Source: Immersiella caudata
Lineage: Eukaryota; Ascomycota; Sordariomycetes; Sordariales; Lasiosphaeriaceae
Assembly: GCA_030512335.1 (NCBI GenBank)
Contig: JAULSU010000005.1
Location: 1,116,001-1,180,000, forward strand
DNA: 64,000 nucleotides
Direction of reading: 5' to 3'
This document shows, in pieces, positions 42,987 through 52,248 of this stretch (the first letter of the stretch is position 1; each line of letters starts with the position of its first letter). The notes below the pieces were generated by a model. The model ran no database searches. It was given only the letters and a program-made list of their open reading frames with translations, and was not told where the DNA came from. A program made the translations under genes and the position numbers.

Positions 42987-44456
42987 GTGTATCGTCCATG
43001 GGTGTGTTTCCTTTTTGTTTTTATAGTCCAGTTTTCCGAACTGTTCATGTGTCTTTTTTCCTTTGAGTTTACAATGTGTTTTGTCGGGTTAGATGGACTT
43101 CGATAGGCTGTGTTTCTGTTGACAAGTTTTATATTGTTTTACCTACTTTTGGATGCAACTGCTGCTTAGAGGTGTGAGTTTAATAACTTGTCTGTTTGAA
43201 TACGTTGTCTATGATATTAAATTAACGTAAGGTGCCGTAGTGGCAGATCCAGGGGGGCAGCATTACATGTGGCCCTTGGCATGGCCAGTAAGGTACCTAG
43301 CCATGGGAGGGGGTCCGTTTGTCACACCTTCCTTGTCTGGCGCGTCAAGATGGCCACTCAAAAGGGGTTGCTGTGATGCAGATACTGCCTAGTCGACCAA
43401 CACTTCCTGATGATGTCGCCTCAGAGGAGGGGTCCCAGTCCCCGAGCAGCTCTGAGCCGTCGAGAAAGGAGAAGTTATCCCAATCTACCGCGCCGCTTAG
43501 CTCGTACTCTCGGCCGTCAACATCGTCAAGGGAGAATAATGTAAGGTATGCGAGGTACTTTTCAAAATCCCGCTTGTGCTCACCGGGATGGGACATCTTG
43601 GGCGTATAAACTAACACCAAGCGCGGTATTCTCAGCGCAGCAGAGCGTAAATGGCTTAATTCTACACTCTCACACACCAGTTCGACTCTGGGGTTGCGCT
43701 ACATTTTTTTGACTTTTTCCTCCAGCCTTCCTGTCTGGTACTAATTAAACGTCCGGAAAGCTCCAAAAGAGAACTTCAAGCCCTGCGCTGCGGTCTTCTC
43801 CCCGATCGTGCTAAAAATGCCCCCACTGTGCCTGAGGAGGGACTTGGTTGTTCTGGTGAGATTCTTCCACTGCCATGGCGGCTGATGTCGTAAATTCCAC
43901 GTCTTAATCAGCACATATCCACGCCAAGAGCGCCCCGTGTCTGGCGTTAGATATACAGCGGCATGATAACATGGAACGCATCAAGGATATTTTCCCTCGT
44001 ATGTGCAGCAGTATTTCTTGGTAGGACAATGCTGACAGCGAATTCCTGCACGGGCCGCGGCCTAATTGCGTGAATGCAACACCATCTGCACGGTCCTAAA
44101 GCTGCGTGTGATCGAAGTCGGGACTTAAAGTACGGACCTAGACGGGCTAGTCCTAGTCTGTAACCGACGGCTGACTGGTATGTTTCAATAGTGGTTTCTC
44201 TGAAGGTCGTTGGTTGTGCGCGTGTGGTAGCCGCTGACGCGAGGGATCGATCCCCATCCTTAGCGGCCGCTCCCATCCCGAGTCGGCAGCATTCGGCGCA
44301 TGTCAGGTACCATATCTGCAGGCAACCGTATTTTGACAATGAACTCCTCCTTCGGGGTTGTTATATAGGTTGCCGAAGACATGTTCGGTTGTTATTATTC
44401 CCGCCACCCTATCTCGAAACAACCCCCTTTATCGACCCAGTCTAGCCCCCCCTACA
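42987..44456. other. Intergenic, no gene recognised
   Basis: A 1.5-kb gap. The first 250 bp are T-rich (3' flank of the C2H2 gene). A TATA-like element of the next gene lies at 44361. No other feature is supported. Confidence 0.4.
44361..44368 (+). promoter_or_regulatory. TATA-like element of HET gene 3
   Basis: TTATATAG about 90 bp before the start at 44457. Motif and position only. Confidence 0.35.
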
Positions 44457-46504
44457 ATGGCTCCCGCGAATCTCTGCGACCTCTACAAAGGCTTGGACGT
44501 CAAACAATTCTTCGACGCCAATGGCCACCCGCGGACTCTCAAGCACCACGACCACTTGGCCGAGCTGGAAAAGTGTGCCGCCAAGACCTCATGCCTCCTC
44601 TGCAAGATGATGGTATCTTCGTTTGAAGTGCGGTTCGCCAACGGAAAGTTCAACCCCAAGGAGATCAAAGGGAAACAGATCGCAATGCGACCTGTTCAGC
44701 TGTCTCCGTCCGGCGGAATGTACTGGTTGAAGATCAGCGTCGGAGATTCCTTCTTCCACTACAGCATCCACCCCAACACCGAGAAGCAGCCCGTCGTGCC
44801 CATCCCCGCGTCCCTGGTCATCGGCCGCAAGGTCCCCCCCGCCAAGTCCCCCGAGGCCTTCAACCAGCTGCGCAAGTGGCTGGACACTTGCAAGACGAGT
44901 CATGCCGAGTGCGCTGCCAAGGGGGGTCATCTGCCCACGCGCGTCCTCAACGTCGGGAAGCCGGGCCAGGACACCGTCCGCCTTCATATCGTGCAGCCCG
45001 GTGAGACCGGCCACTACATGGCACTCTCGCATTGTTGGGGAAAGACCAAGATCCTCCGAACCCTCAAGGCCAACATCGTCGACCACCAAAAGGGCATCCC
45101 CCTGAAAAGCCTGACCAGGACGTTCTTCGACGCCGTCGAGGTCACCCGCCAGCTGGGCATCCAGTTCCTGTGGATCGACAGCCTGTGCATCATCCAGGAC
45201 TCGGCCCAGGACTGGGAGAAGGAAGCCGCGAAAATGGGAGACGTTTACCGCTTCTCGTACCTGACCATCGCCGCCGCGTACGCCGAGGATAGCAACGGAG
45301 GCATCCTGCGTTCCGCTTACAATACCGCTTGGGCGCCGATAAAATGCACTGTAGGCAATACCGTTGGCTCGGCTGCGCTCACCTACCGCCCCCGCGACCA
45401 TTCGCATCTCTCGACTTCACCGCTGCACACCCGCGCGTGGGTATTGCAAGAGCGTATCCTTTCGCCGCGGACGATTCATTACGACAAGGACCAGATGCTG
45501 TGGGAGTGTCGCCGGGTGCGCCGCTGCGAGACGGGCGTGCCGGAGAGTGCCATCAACGTGTCCAGCACCAAGTTGTGGGATGGCCGGCTCAAGTTTGATG
45601 CTGCGCATCTCCACGAGTTCTGGTGGGACTGGTATGATATGCTGGAGGACTTCACCGGGCGCGGGATTACCGTTGGTGACGACCGCCTTCCGGCGCTGTC
45701 GGGTATCGCGGGCGTCATGGAGCACGTAACCGGCGATGGCGGATATGTGGCGGGACTGTGGAGGCAGCACCTCCCGTGGGGCTTGCTCTGGCGCAAGCGC
45801 AATGACTGGTTGGGTTCCCCGGGAAAATACCGTGCCCCCAGCTGGAGTTGGGCGTCGCTCGACGGACGAGTCCAGTTCCCTGACCGAGCCGACATCGAAG
45901 GTGGCGTGGCGCGGTCGGCGAGTGATGTTGATATTATCAAGGCCGCGGTGCAGCCAGCTTCCATTTTTGATAAGCGCGGAAGGGTCACTCAGGGGTACGT
46001 CCAGCTGATGGGACATATCATCCAGGTCGATCCACGGCGGGATCCTCGTGATCCGGCGTTTTCAAAGGTTGCCGGAATCATGCCTGAACGAAACCTCACC
46101 ATCGAACACATCCATGACGGAACGCGCCTCTTTGGCGCCTGCTGGGTATGTCAAATCTCTGCTGTCCTGGCCCGTTGTTGTTTCACTCTGGTGATTAGGT
46201 GATAAATGGAAGTTGAAGGCTGACAATTTCCGGGCAGTATGACAAAAAATACACCGGCCCGACGGGGAAATTGTTTTTGTTGCGCTTGGCGAGGTGCTGG
46301 GGCGTTAATGGAAAGGGAGAGAAGTTTTGGTTTCCGAGCCTCCATCGAAGTTTGGTCTTGCAGGCGACAGGGAAGCCGGGGATATATCGCAGAATCGGCG
46401 TCGCCCAGCACGTTTCTCTCGAGGTCTCTCGTGATGGGAAGCCGCCGATGCAGCAGGCGGATCCATGGGTGGGAACGCAAAAGACGAAGGTTCTGATTGA
46501 GTAG
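44457..46504 (+). CDS. HET-domain protein (third copy in window)
   Basis: Exons 44457-46145 and 46238-46504 encode 651 residues. The N-terminal ~170 residues carry a Cys-pair leader (CAAKTSCLLCKMM) and a YWLKI segment. The HET core follows: YMALSHCWG, then IQFLWIDSLCIIQDS, YLTIAAAYAEDS and RAWVLQERILSPRTIH, in the canonical order. A post-HET block (APSWSWASLDGRV) is also typical. The intron 46146-46237 (donor GTATGT, acceptor GCAG) adds a final 89 residues ending TKVLIE. The start ATG follows a CCCTACA leader and precedes the conserved region by the usual distance. It acts in cytoplasmic non-self recognition and incompatibility death (family knowledge). A tRNA gene lies about 100 bp downstream on the opposite strand. 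Confidence 0.88.
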
Positions 46505-46607
46505 GTGGCATCGAAGGATGGACTCGAGTCGAGCGGTGCAAAATCGGTTCTGCTAAGAGATGTCGAGGAGTAGCAGGATGGGGAGGAGGGAGAAGCAAAA
46601 AGGGTGG

Positions 46608-46699
46608 GGTTCGTCCGGGGATTGAACCCGGGACCTCTCGCAAATTGTTACTCAGGGTTGTTACCCTAAGCGAGAATCATACCGCTAGACCAACGAACC
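46608..46699 (-). tRNA. tRNA-Pro (anticodon AGG), intron-containing
   Basis: The acceptor stem GGTTCGT/ACGAACC, D arm, anticodon stem CTCGC/GCGAG and T arm (CCGGGTTCAATCCCGG) all fold. The anticodon AGG is at 46667-46665. A 21-nt intron (about 46663-46643) interrupts the loop one base 3' of the anticodon, the canonical eukaryotic position, and its CCCT can pair with AGGG of the anticodon region. The mature length is 71 nt. No CCA is encoded, as expected for a nuclear gene. Confidence 0.92.
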
Positions 46700-47315
46700 G
46701 ATCAACGCGTTGTGTTGTGTTGATGGCGATTGTGGCCGTTTGTGTGGGTTTTGTGCGGTGGAGTGGGCGAAGGATTTTCAGGGTTGGTGGAAATGGGGTG
46801 GGGTGGGGTGAGCTTTGTTGACTCACGGGCTGTTTTGGACCCACTAGATCAGAGGAAGCTCAGGACAACTCAACCACAGCTTAGAATTTCAAAAGTTGGA
46901 AACTGGAAATTCCGTGTGCCCAGATTCGCTCTAGGCAACCAGGCTGTTGTTCGCTGAATGTGCGGCTGGCACGGCGACGTTTTCTTCCCGCAGTCCAGGA
47001 TTGAAAATGCACAGTTCTCATTGGCTTTTGGTCGGCGACTGGTTCGCGAATCGGAATAGCTGAAACGCATGTTCCGGTGACTTCAGTGGAGTGAAGGCGA
47101 GGATCGACCTCTTGAACAAGGTCCCGGCCGAGACATACATGTATGAGAGACAGCGCCTAGGGCGGCTTCCGAAGTTTTCTGTAATATGACGGAAGGTGTG
47201 ACATGAAGCATGGGGATCCGCACATGCATAAACCAAAGCCGCCCTGTTAACTCCCCTTTCCCAGCCGACCTCCCCCTTCTTCCTCCTTTTCGACAAAAAA
47301 CACACCAAGCTCACC
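46700..47315. other. Intergenic between tRNA-Pro and GST-like gene
   Basis: A 600-bp gap. The pyrimidine-rich stretch CTCCCCTTTCCC...CCTCCCCCTTCTTCC just before 47316 looks like a strong fungal promoter or leader; no gene is seen. Confidence 0.4.
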
Positions 47316-47993
47316 ATGGCCCCCTTTGCAACAATCTACTCCTACCCCGACAACTTCCGCGTCAAACGCGCCAAAGCAATCGCCTCCCTAGGCGGTCTCA
47401 CCATAATCGACTTCCCCAACTACACCCAAGGCCAAACCAACACCACCCCCTCCTTCCTCTCCAAGTTCCCCCTTGGCAAAGTCCCCGCCCTCGAAACCCA
47501 CGATGGCTTCACCATAACCGAAGGCCTCTCCATCTGCCGCTTCCTCGCCGACAGCGGCTCCAAAGCGTCGCAGCTCCTCGGACGCGATGTACACACCCGC
47601 GCGCGGATCGATGAGTGGTCCGTCTTCGCCGAGCAGGAGATTGTCGGGCATACCATGCCGATTCTAGGCATGTTGGTGCTCAAGGTGACGCCGTTTCATC
47701 AGCATCGATATGATTGGTGCGTGGGGTATTTGGAGAAGGGGCTGGGGCGGCTGGAGATGGCGTTGAAGGGGGATGGGGATGGGAAGGCTAGGAGGTTCTT
47801 GGTAGGGGAGGAGGTTACGCTGGCAGATGTGATGGTCGGGGGGGCGTTGATTCGGGCGGGGAACTTTTTGATGGACAGGGAGATGCGCAAGGGGGCGCCG
47901 TCGGTGGAAGGGTATTTGAGAGGGTTGCTGGAGATTCCGGAGATGGGGGAGGCTTTTGGGGAGTTGGCGCTTGTTGAGGAGAGGGTGAAATAG
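47316..47993 (+). CDS. Glutathione S-transferase-like protein (eEF1B-gamma-type N-terminal fold)
   Basis: A single exon of 225 residues. The N-terminal thioredoxin-like half contains IYSYPDNFRVKRAKA, FPLGKVPALE with the cis-Pro, and TITEGLSICRFLAD, the glutathione-contact Glu/Ser block. The helical C-terminal half has the TLADVMVGGALI motif (N-capping Asp) of GSTs. The closest layout is the GST-like domain of elongation factor 1B-gamma, but the C-terminal EF1G domain is absent. It may be a stand-alone GST or a translation-factor-derived paralogue; cytosolic in either case. No intron is needed and the start context ACCATGGCC is strong. Codon use in the 5' half is heavily C-ending, suggesting high expression. 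Confidence 0.8.
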   Translation: MAPFATIYSYPDNFRVKRAKAIASLGGLTIIDFPNYTQGQTNTTPSFLSKFPLGKVPALETHDGFTITEGLSICRFLADSGSKASQLLGRDVHTRARIDEWSVFAEQEIVGHTMPILGMLVLKVTPFHQHRYDWCVGYLEKGLGRLEMALKGDGDGKARRFLVGEEVTLADVMVGGALIRAGNFLMDREMRKGAPSVEGYLRGLLEIPEMGEAFGELALVEERVK

Positions 47994-48383
47994 ATGCCCA
48001 AGGGGCATCTATCAATGTTTGCATTGGTTCTGCTCGTGGCTGTGCCGCATTTTTCAGGGACTGATGTCCAGTGTTGAGCATTTTTTGTTGGTTGGCGGTG
48101 CTGCCTTCCGGTTTGTGGTCTTCCTCGAAGATTCGGCTTTCAAAGCACCGGTACCTGTCCGTCCCTCGCACTCGAGTCGATCTCCAATATTGTCAAATCT
48201 GTGGTCTGAGTTGGACAAATTCAAGGACTGCTAAATCTTGGTTGGTCAGTGTCGCTCGGTTGGTGTTACACAACATGCCTACCTTAGGTATCTTCCCCTC
48301 TTTCCTCGCCAGCACAAATGCCCTCCTCCTTCAATTCCCTCTGCCATTCCTTCACCATTTGACTTATTCAAACCACCGCAACG
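47994..48383. other. Intergenic, no gene recognised
   Basis: A 390-bp spacer between the GST-like gene and the disrupted gene at 48384; nothing else is seen. Confidence 0.3.
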
Positions 48384-49145
48384 ATGCTCGCCGGCATCTC
48401 ATCCCTCCTCGGCGGCAGGGCCGGACAGACGGGACAGAGCTCGACGGGGAGCCAACAGGCCCCGACGCCGCCGCCCGTCACCGTCACAGGTGTCAGGATC
48501 CCCGTCGACGGAAGCCCCGCTCATCTCCTACCTCTCACCACCACCCCCTCGATAGAAGTAACAACGGGTTTCCTCCACCACGTCCCCGACACGCGCCAAT
48601 ACTAGAAAGTCGACCGAGCCTGGAGGCTACGCGATAAGGTACGACTGGACTTCCTGCCCGACCAGCATGTCCCCCGCTCGATGCATCTCGAGCAGCAAGC
48701 CGTCCTTAGACGTGCGCTGCTTGGCCTCCCACCCATGGATGAGCGCGAGGGCTTGCATGTACGGCAGCGGTACTGCTCGCCGAAAAAGTACTTTATTCTG
48801 CAGCCCGAGCAAAGACAGTGCGCCGGGGCGTATTATGCCTTTTACTCGTTTGCGCTGGATGACTTGGTGCAGAATATGGGTGTGGCGGGGTGGATCGTAA
48901 ATGCTTCTGATGGACCGTTCTTTGGGAATGCGTTCTTGATGAAGCTGGTGCCGCAGGAGAAGGACGAGGATGGCTCGGCTGTTTATGAGGATGTCGGCCC
49001 GGAGTTCTTGGAGGTTTTGGCTTGTGGGCCGGTCGAGGGTGTGGCGACCTGCAGGCCGCCCTCGTGGCCGGAACGGGACGTGTCCCACAGGCGCCACAGT
49101 ATAGAACCCGTCCAAGAACTATGTTATACACGGTGTGCTCCGTAA
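48384..49145 (+). pseudogene. Fungal hypothetical protein gene with in-frame amber codon
   Basis: One frame runs from ATG 48384 to 49145 and is interrupted only by TAG at 48603-48605. The sequence on both sides is coherent: PLTTTPSIEVTTGFLHHVPD before, KVDRAWRLRDKVRLDFL directly after, then SMHLEQQAVLRRALLGLPPMDE, a YYAFYSFALDDLVQNMGVAG block and PEFLEVLACGPVE. The stop occupies the place where an aromatic residue (Trp, from TGG) would fit, a G-to-A change consistent with a single RIP-type or random mutation. A 48-nt GT-AG intron that removes the stop is also possible (GTAACA...CTAG, 48558-48605, frame-neutral), so the gene may be intact. After about 49080 the tail looks unrelated to coding sequence and runs into a repeat-rich region. 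The family is a fungal hypothetical of unknown function. Confidence 0.5.
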
Positions 49146-50828
49146 GAACTAGTTACTCCGTCACAGAGTAATGTTTGGAGAAGGAGCGACTCCATGATCT
49201 GTCAAGAAAGCCTCACAGGTTAACAGAGCAGGATACAAGTTACCTTTTATTTAACCTAGTTGTTGCTTTGTAGCGGCTTACAGGCCTGCAATACAGCGCC
49301 TGAGAGCCTGTGGAAGCCTGTAGTGCAGGCTTCCTTCAGGGGAAGAAGTGCGAGTACAGTGCTCCGGAGGAGCGCTATAGGGGTACGACAGCAGAGCTTA
49401 CTAAGGGTGCTGAAGGAAGCAACGGAAGCCTGTACTACAGAGCCTAAAAGACAAGTTACAACGGACTATGCGCTGTAAAACAGAAGGTGTCAGTGAACTC
49501 TGCACTGTAATGATAACTGTATTACTTGTGAATTAGTTAATAAGAGGAAAGCTAACTACAGGAGAGGAAAGGGCCAGTTATAGGCTGTGGGAACTCTGGA
49601 ATTCTATTCCAGAGCTTTCTACTACTAATAAAATAATAAAATAGTATGGCGGATGTTCTCCACAGGCCTTGTAGTCGCTTATGTGGCCCCAGTAGGTTGT
49701 GGAAGCCTAGTTTTTGGTGGGGTCAAATATCGAAAAGGCGGCACAGAGGGAGGGAGAAGAAGAGAGGAACAAAAGAGAGACCACTTGTGCCGCTCCAACT
49801 CAGAAGGGCAAACAAATGGCTGAAAGGTTGCAAGAAAAAGATACGCCGAGAGACCGTCTTGGCCTTGGGCTCCACAACCATTGTTGCGTCAGGAAATGCT
49901 TCCATTGTGGTTGGGAGAAAACAAAACTTAGTAATGGTTCTTCTAGAGCGTAAGTTGCTGGAGAGTGTGGTTTCAAGTGGACGGGCATGTCTTCAGAATT
50001 CAGACTAACGTCGATTTCTGACACCAAACTTTTCTGGGCGTCAATTGTATTTTTATTCGAGCCCAACAGCTAGCCATGCATGTGCTTGACCAAAAAGGTT
50101 TCGCCGCATTTCTGGACGCCTGCCTCATGACTTATTCGGAAAACCAATGTCAGAGTCTAGAGTGAGACACCAAGTCTGGCGGCTGCATATCTGGCAACCT
50201 CCCCGCCAACAAACTGTGGTTCAACACATAACGAAGGAGAGACTTTACAGCCAATTCTACATTTTCAGGCGGCAACCACTGAAAGCTCCATCGCTCCCTT
50301 GGCTCTGAGCTTCTGCAGCGTCAAGCCGTTGTTAGAGTTGTGATATAAGTTTCTCAAAGGTTGTTCCGTGGCTTGAGAATGATTCTTAATTTCACCACGC
50401 AAACAATATCATGTTCATTGTTTACCATCTTCTACAAACTCTCTTTGCAGAACAAATTGTCATGGCAGCCACTACCCTGTTAGATGTCACTGTCAACATC
50501 CCAAGCGTACTGCCTTGAAGCCTAACTTACTTCGGGTGTATTGCAGTTCCTAGCACGCGAGAACTGATTTAATTACGCCTATATGGCTATTATCTTAGCT
50601 TTACATAGCTCAAAACAACCGCCTTGCTATGTTACCCAGCACCTCCATAAGCAAAATACAAATAGGTTGAACACTCCACGCCCCCATCGCCTGACTGTAA
50701 GAGAATCAACACAGCTTGCAGCACTGATAGCAATCGACAAGGGTAGACTGACTTTCGTCGGCCTTCGGAGTAGAGCGACGACACAGTGTGTGATAGTTGA
50801 TTGAACAGAGTGGTTCGCTCTAGAACCA
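49146..50828. other. Repeat-rich gene-free gap, possible degraded mobile element
   Basis: This 1.7-kb gap is more A/T-rich than its flanks and has no coherent reading frame. Between 49260 and 49450 the words GCCTG/CAGGC and GGAAGCCTGTA recur. They include a perfect hairpin at 49313-49333, and an AATAAAATAATAAAATAG stretch lies near 49627. This looks like a decayed transposon or LTR remnant, but no terminal repeats, target duplication or transposase/RT motif could be found. Confidence 0.4.
49313..49333. repeat. Perfect hairpin in GCCTG-rich repeat
   Basis: Arms GAAGCCTG (49313-49320) and CAGGCTTC (49326-49333) with a 5-nt loop. A close variant, GGAAGCCTGTACTACAG, occurs about 110 bp downstream. 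Confidence 0.75.
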
Positions 50829-51971
50829 TCACGTGTCCCTGTCCCTTTCGCGAAAAGCGCTCGCGGGGACTTGGAATTTGTTCGTCTGGAGCCTTTTGGG
50901 ACACGGCTGTACTTGGTCAGCAGGCAATCTCCGGAAGCGGTTGAGGATATAAAGGTCATCTTGATGCTCTAGGAAACAAAACACGCACTGCACACCCCGA
51001 GGTTTACTCTCGACGGTCATGTCGTCATCTTGCAAGGCTTTGAGGGATTCCCTGAGGGCAAAAATGCGCTGTATAACGCACCGGCGAGCCTGGATCTCAT
51101 CGGCGTCGGTGCGCCTCTCGGTTTTTTGTCCCAGGAAATGCCAGGTTGGGTTTCGCACAAGAGGAGGCCTTCCGGCGGGTATGTTGGATTCGGCGGAGCT
51201 ATTGATACGGGTGTTGTCCCTAGGGATCAGGAAGTCAAGGTCATGGCCCGTTGGTTCGTTGTTGGGACCTGCAAGGCCATGAAGAAACTCCCCGAAGCGG
51301 TCTCCCATTGGCATGGAAATGTCGATGAGACAGATGATGTGGGCATTGATCTCATCTGGCAGGTCTTCCAAATCGTAACCACCGCACTGGCCCCATTCTG
51401 TTTCGCTGCAGGCACCCTCGGCAACGAGCTCGGGGTCTCTGCTGCGAATGTGGCCAAGTGTGTTGATCAGCGCTCTCGAGGCATCTCGACAGCGCTCAGA
51501 AGACTGAAAGTTACTTTGATGTGCGGCTATAAGGAGAAGATATGCGAGATCGAGAAAAGTCGCTACCAACGCTTCCCGGGCTTTGGAATTCTGTGACAGG
51601 GCCGCGTCGAGACGGCCGCCGCCGACTGACATGTCGAAGCCCCATATTGACAGTCGCTCCAACTCGCTTCGCAGAGGCACTCCTAGAGATGGCGGTTCTT
51701 TTTGAGACCCGGCGTCTATTGTGTTAATATGTCTAGTAATGGCGATCAAGAGCTTCAATATGGCGTCAAAGAGGTCGGTGATGGTGTGGTAGGAATCCTC
51801 AACTGGACCAGCAAAAATGCCCGCGCCGGAAACGGTGGGGCCGCATTCGGTGGGGCTTTTATTTCGGATCGAGCTCATCGAGGTGAAGTTATTGAAGTGA
51901 ACTCCACTGTGGTTGTCTTGTTGGGATTTGGAGGGTGCAGTTGTTGGACTGGGCGTCAGAAAATTGGTCAC
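50829..51971 (-). CDS. Fungal hypothetical protein, helical, 380 aa
   Basis: A single uninterrupted frame of 380 residues. I do not recognise a characterised domain. The central region (SYHTITDLFDAILKLLIAIT, then ELERLSIWGFDMS and ALVATFLDLAYLLLIA) is helical and resembles the N-terminal helical domain found in fungal C2H2 or ankyrin-type regulatory proteins. The C-terminus has a FCFLEHQDDLYILNRFRRLP stretch. There is no signal peptide or membrane span. A later Met at 51878 is an alternative start. It is divergently transcribed from the HeLo-like/DUF7580 gene with 277 bp between starts, so the two may share a promoter and act together. Confidence 0.55.
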   Translation of the reverse strand: MTNFLTPSPTTAPSKSQQDNHSGVHFNNFTSMSSIRNKSPTECGPTVSGAGIFAGPVEDSYHTITDLFDAILKLLIAITRHINTIDAGSQKEPPSLGVPLRSELERLSIWGFDMSVGGGRLDAALSQNSKAREALVATFLDLAYLLLIAAHQSNFQSSERCRDASRALINTLGHIRSRDPELVAEGACSETEWGQCGGYDLEDLPDEINAHIICLIDISMPMGDRFGEFLHGLAGPNNEPTGHDLDFLIPRDNTRINSSAESNIPAGRPPLVRNPTWHFLGQKTERRTDADEIQARRCVIQRIFALRESLKALQDDDMTVESKPRGVQCVFCFLEHQDDLYILNRFRRLPADQVQPCPKRLQTNKFQVPASAFRERDRDT

Positions 51972-52248
51972 CCGTTTTGTTCAGCCCCTGGATGATGCAG
52001 CTGAAGGCGCAGACAAGAAAACGTTTATTGCTCGGTAAGGACAAAGCGGGTCAGGAAGGACACCACCGGCGCTTGTTGGCCACTGGCAGTCATCCCACGT
52101 CCGACGGCTGAGCGAGCATCCCACCTCAGCTTCGCAGCGACGGTCGACAAACTACAGTTTTCTGACGTGGCAACAAACCATGAGGATTGTGAACAACCCA
52201 GAGCCGACCTTGTCAAGCCCATCATGAGGGCATCGTAACGCGGCGGAC

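Noticed and set aside
43345..43677. 110-codon minus-strand frame, acidic C-terminus
   Set aside because: It looks slightly coding-like (NFSFLDGSELLGDWD) but has no family match that I can name, no neighbours that support it, and no splice extension. Left out for lack of support.
49120..49690. Possible solo LTR
   Set aside because: I could not find matching TG...CA ends with a target-site duplication, so it is reported only as a repeat-rich gap.
49646..50008. 120-codon + strand frame in the repeat-rich gap
   Set aside because: Basic, motif-free translation in a repeat context; probably chance.
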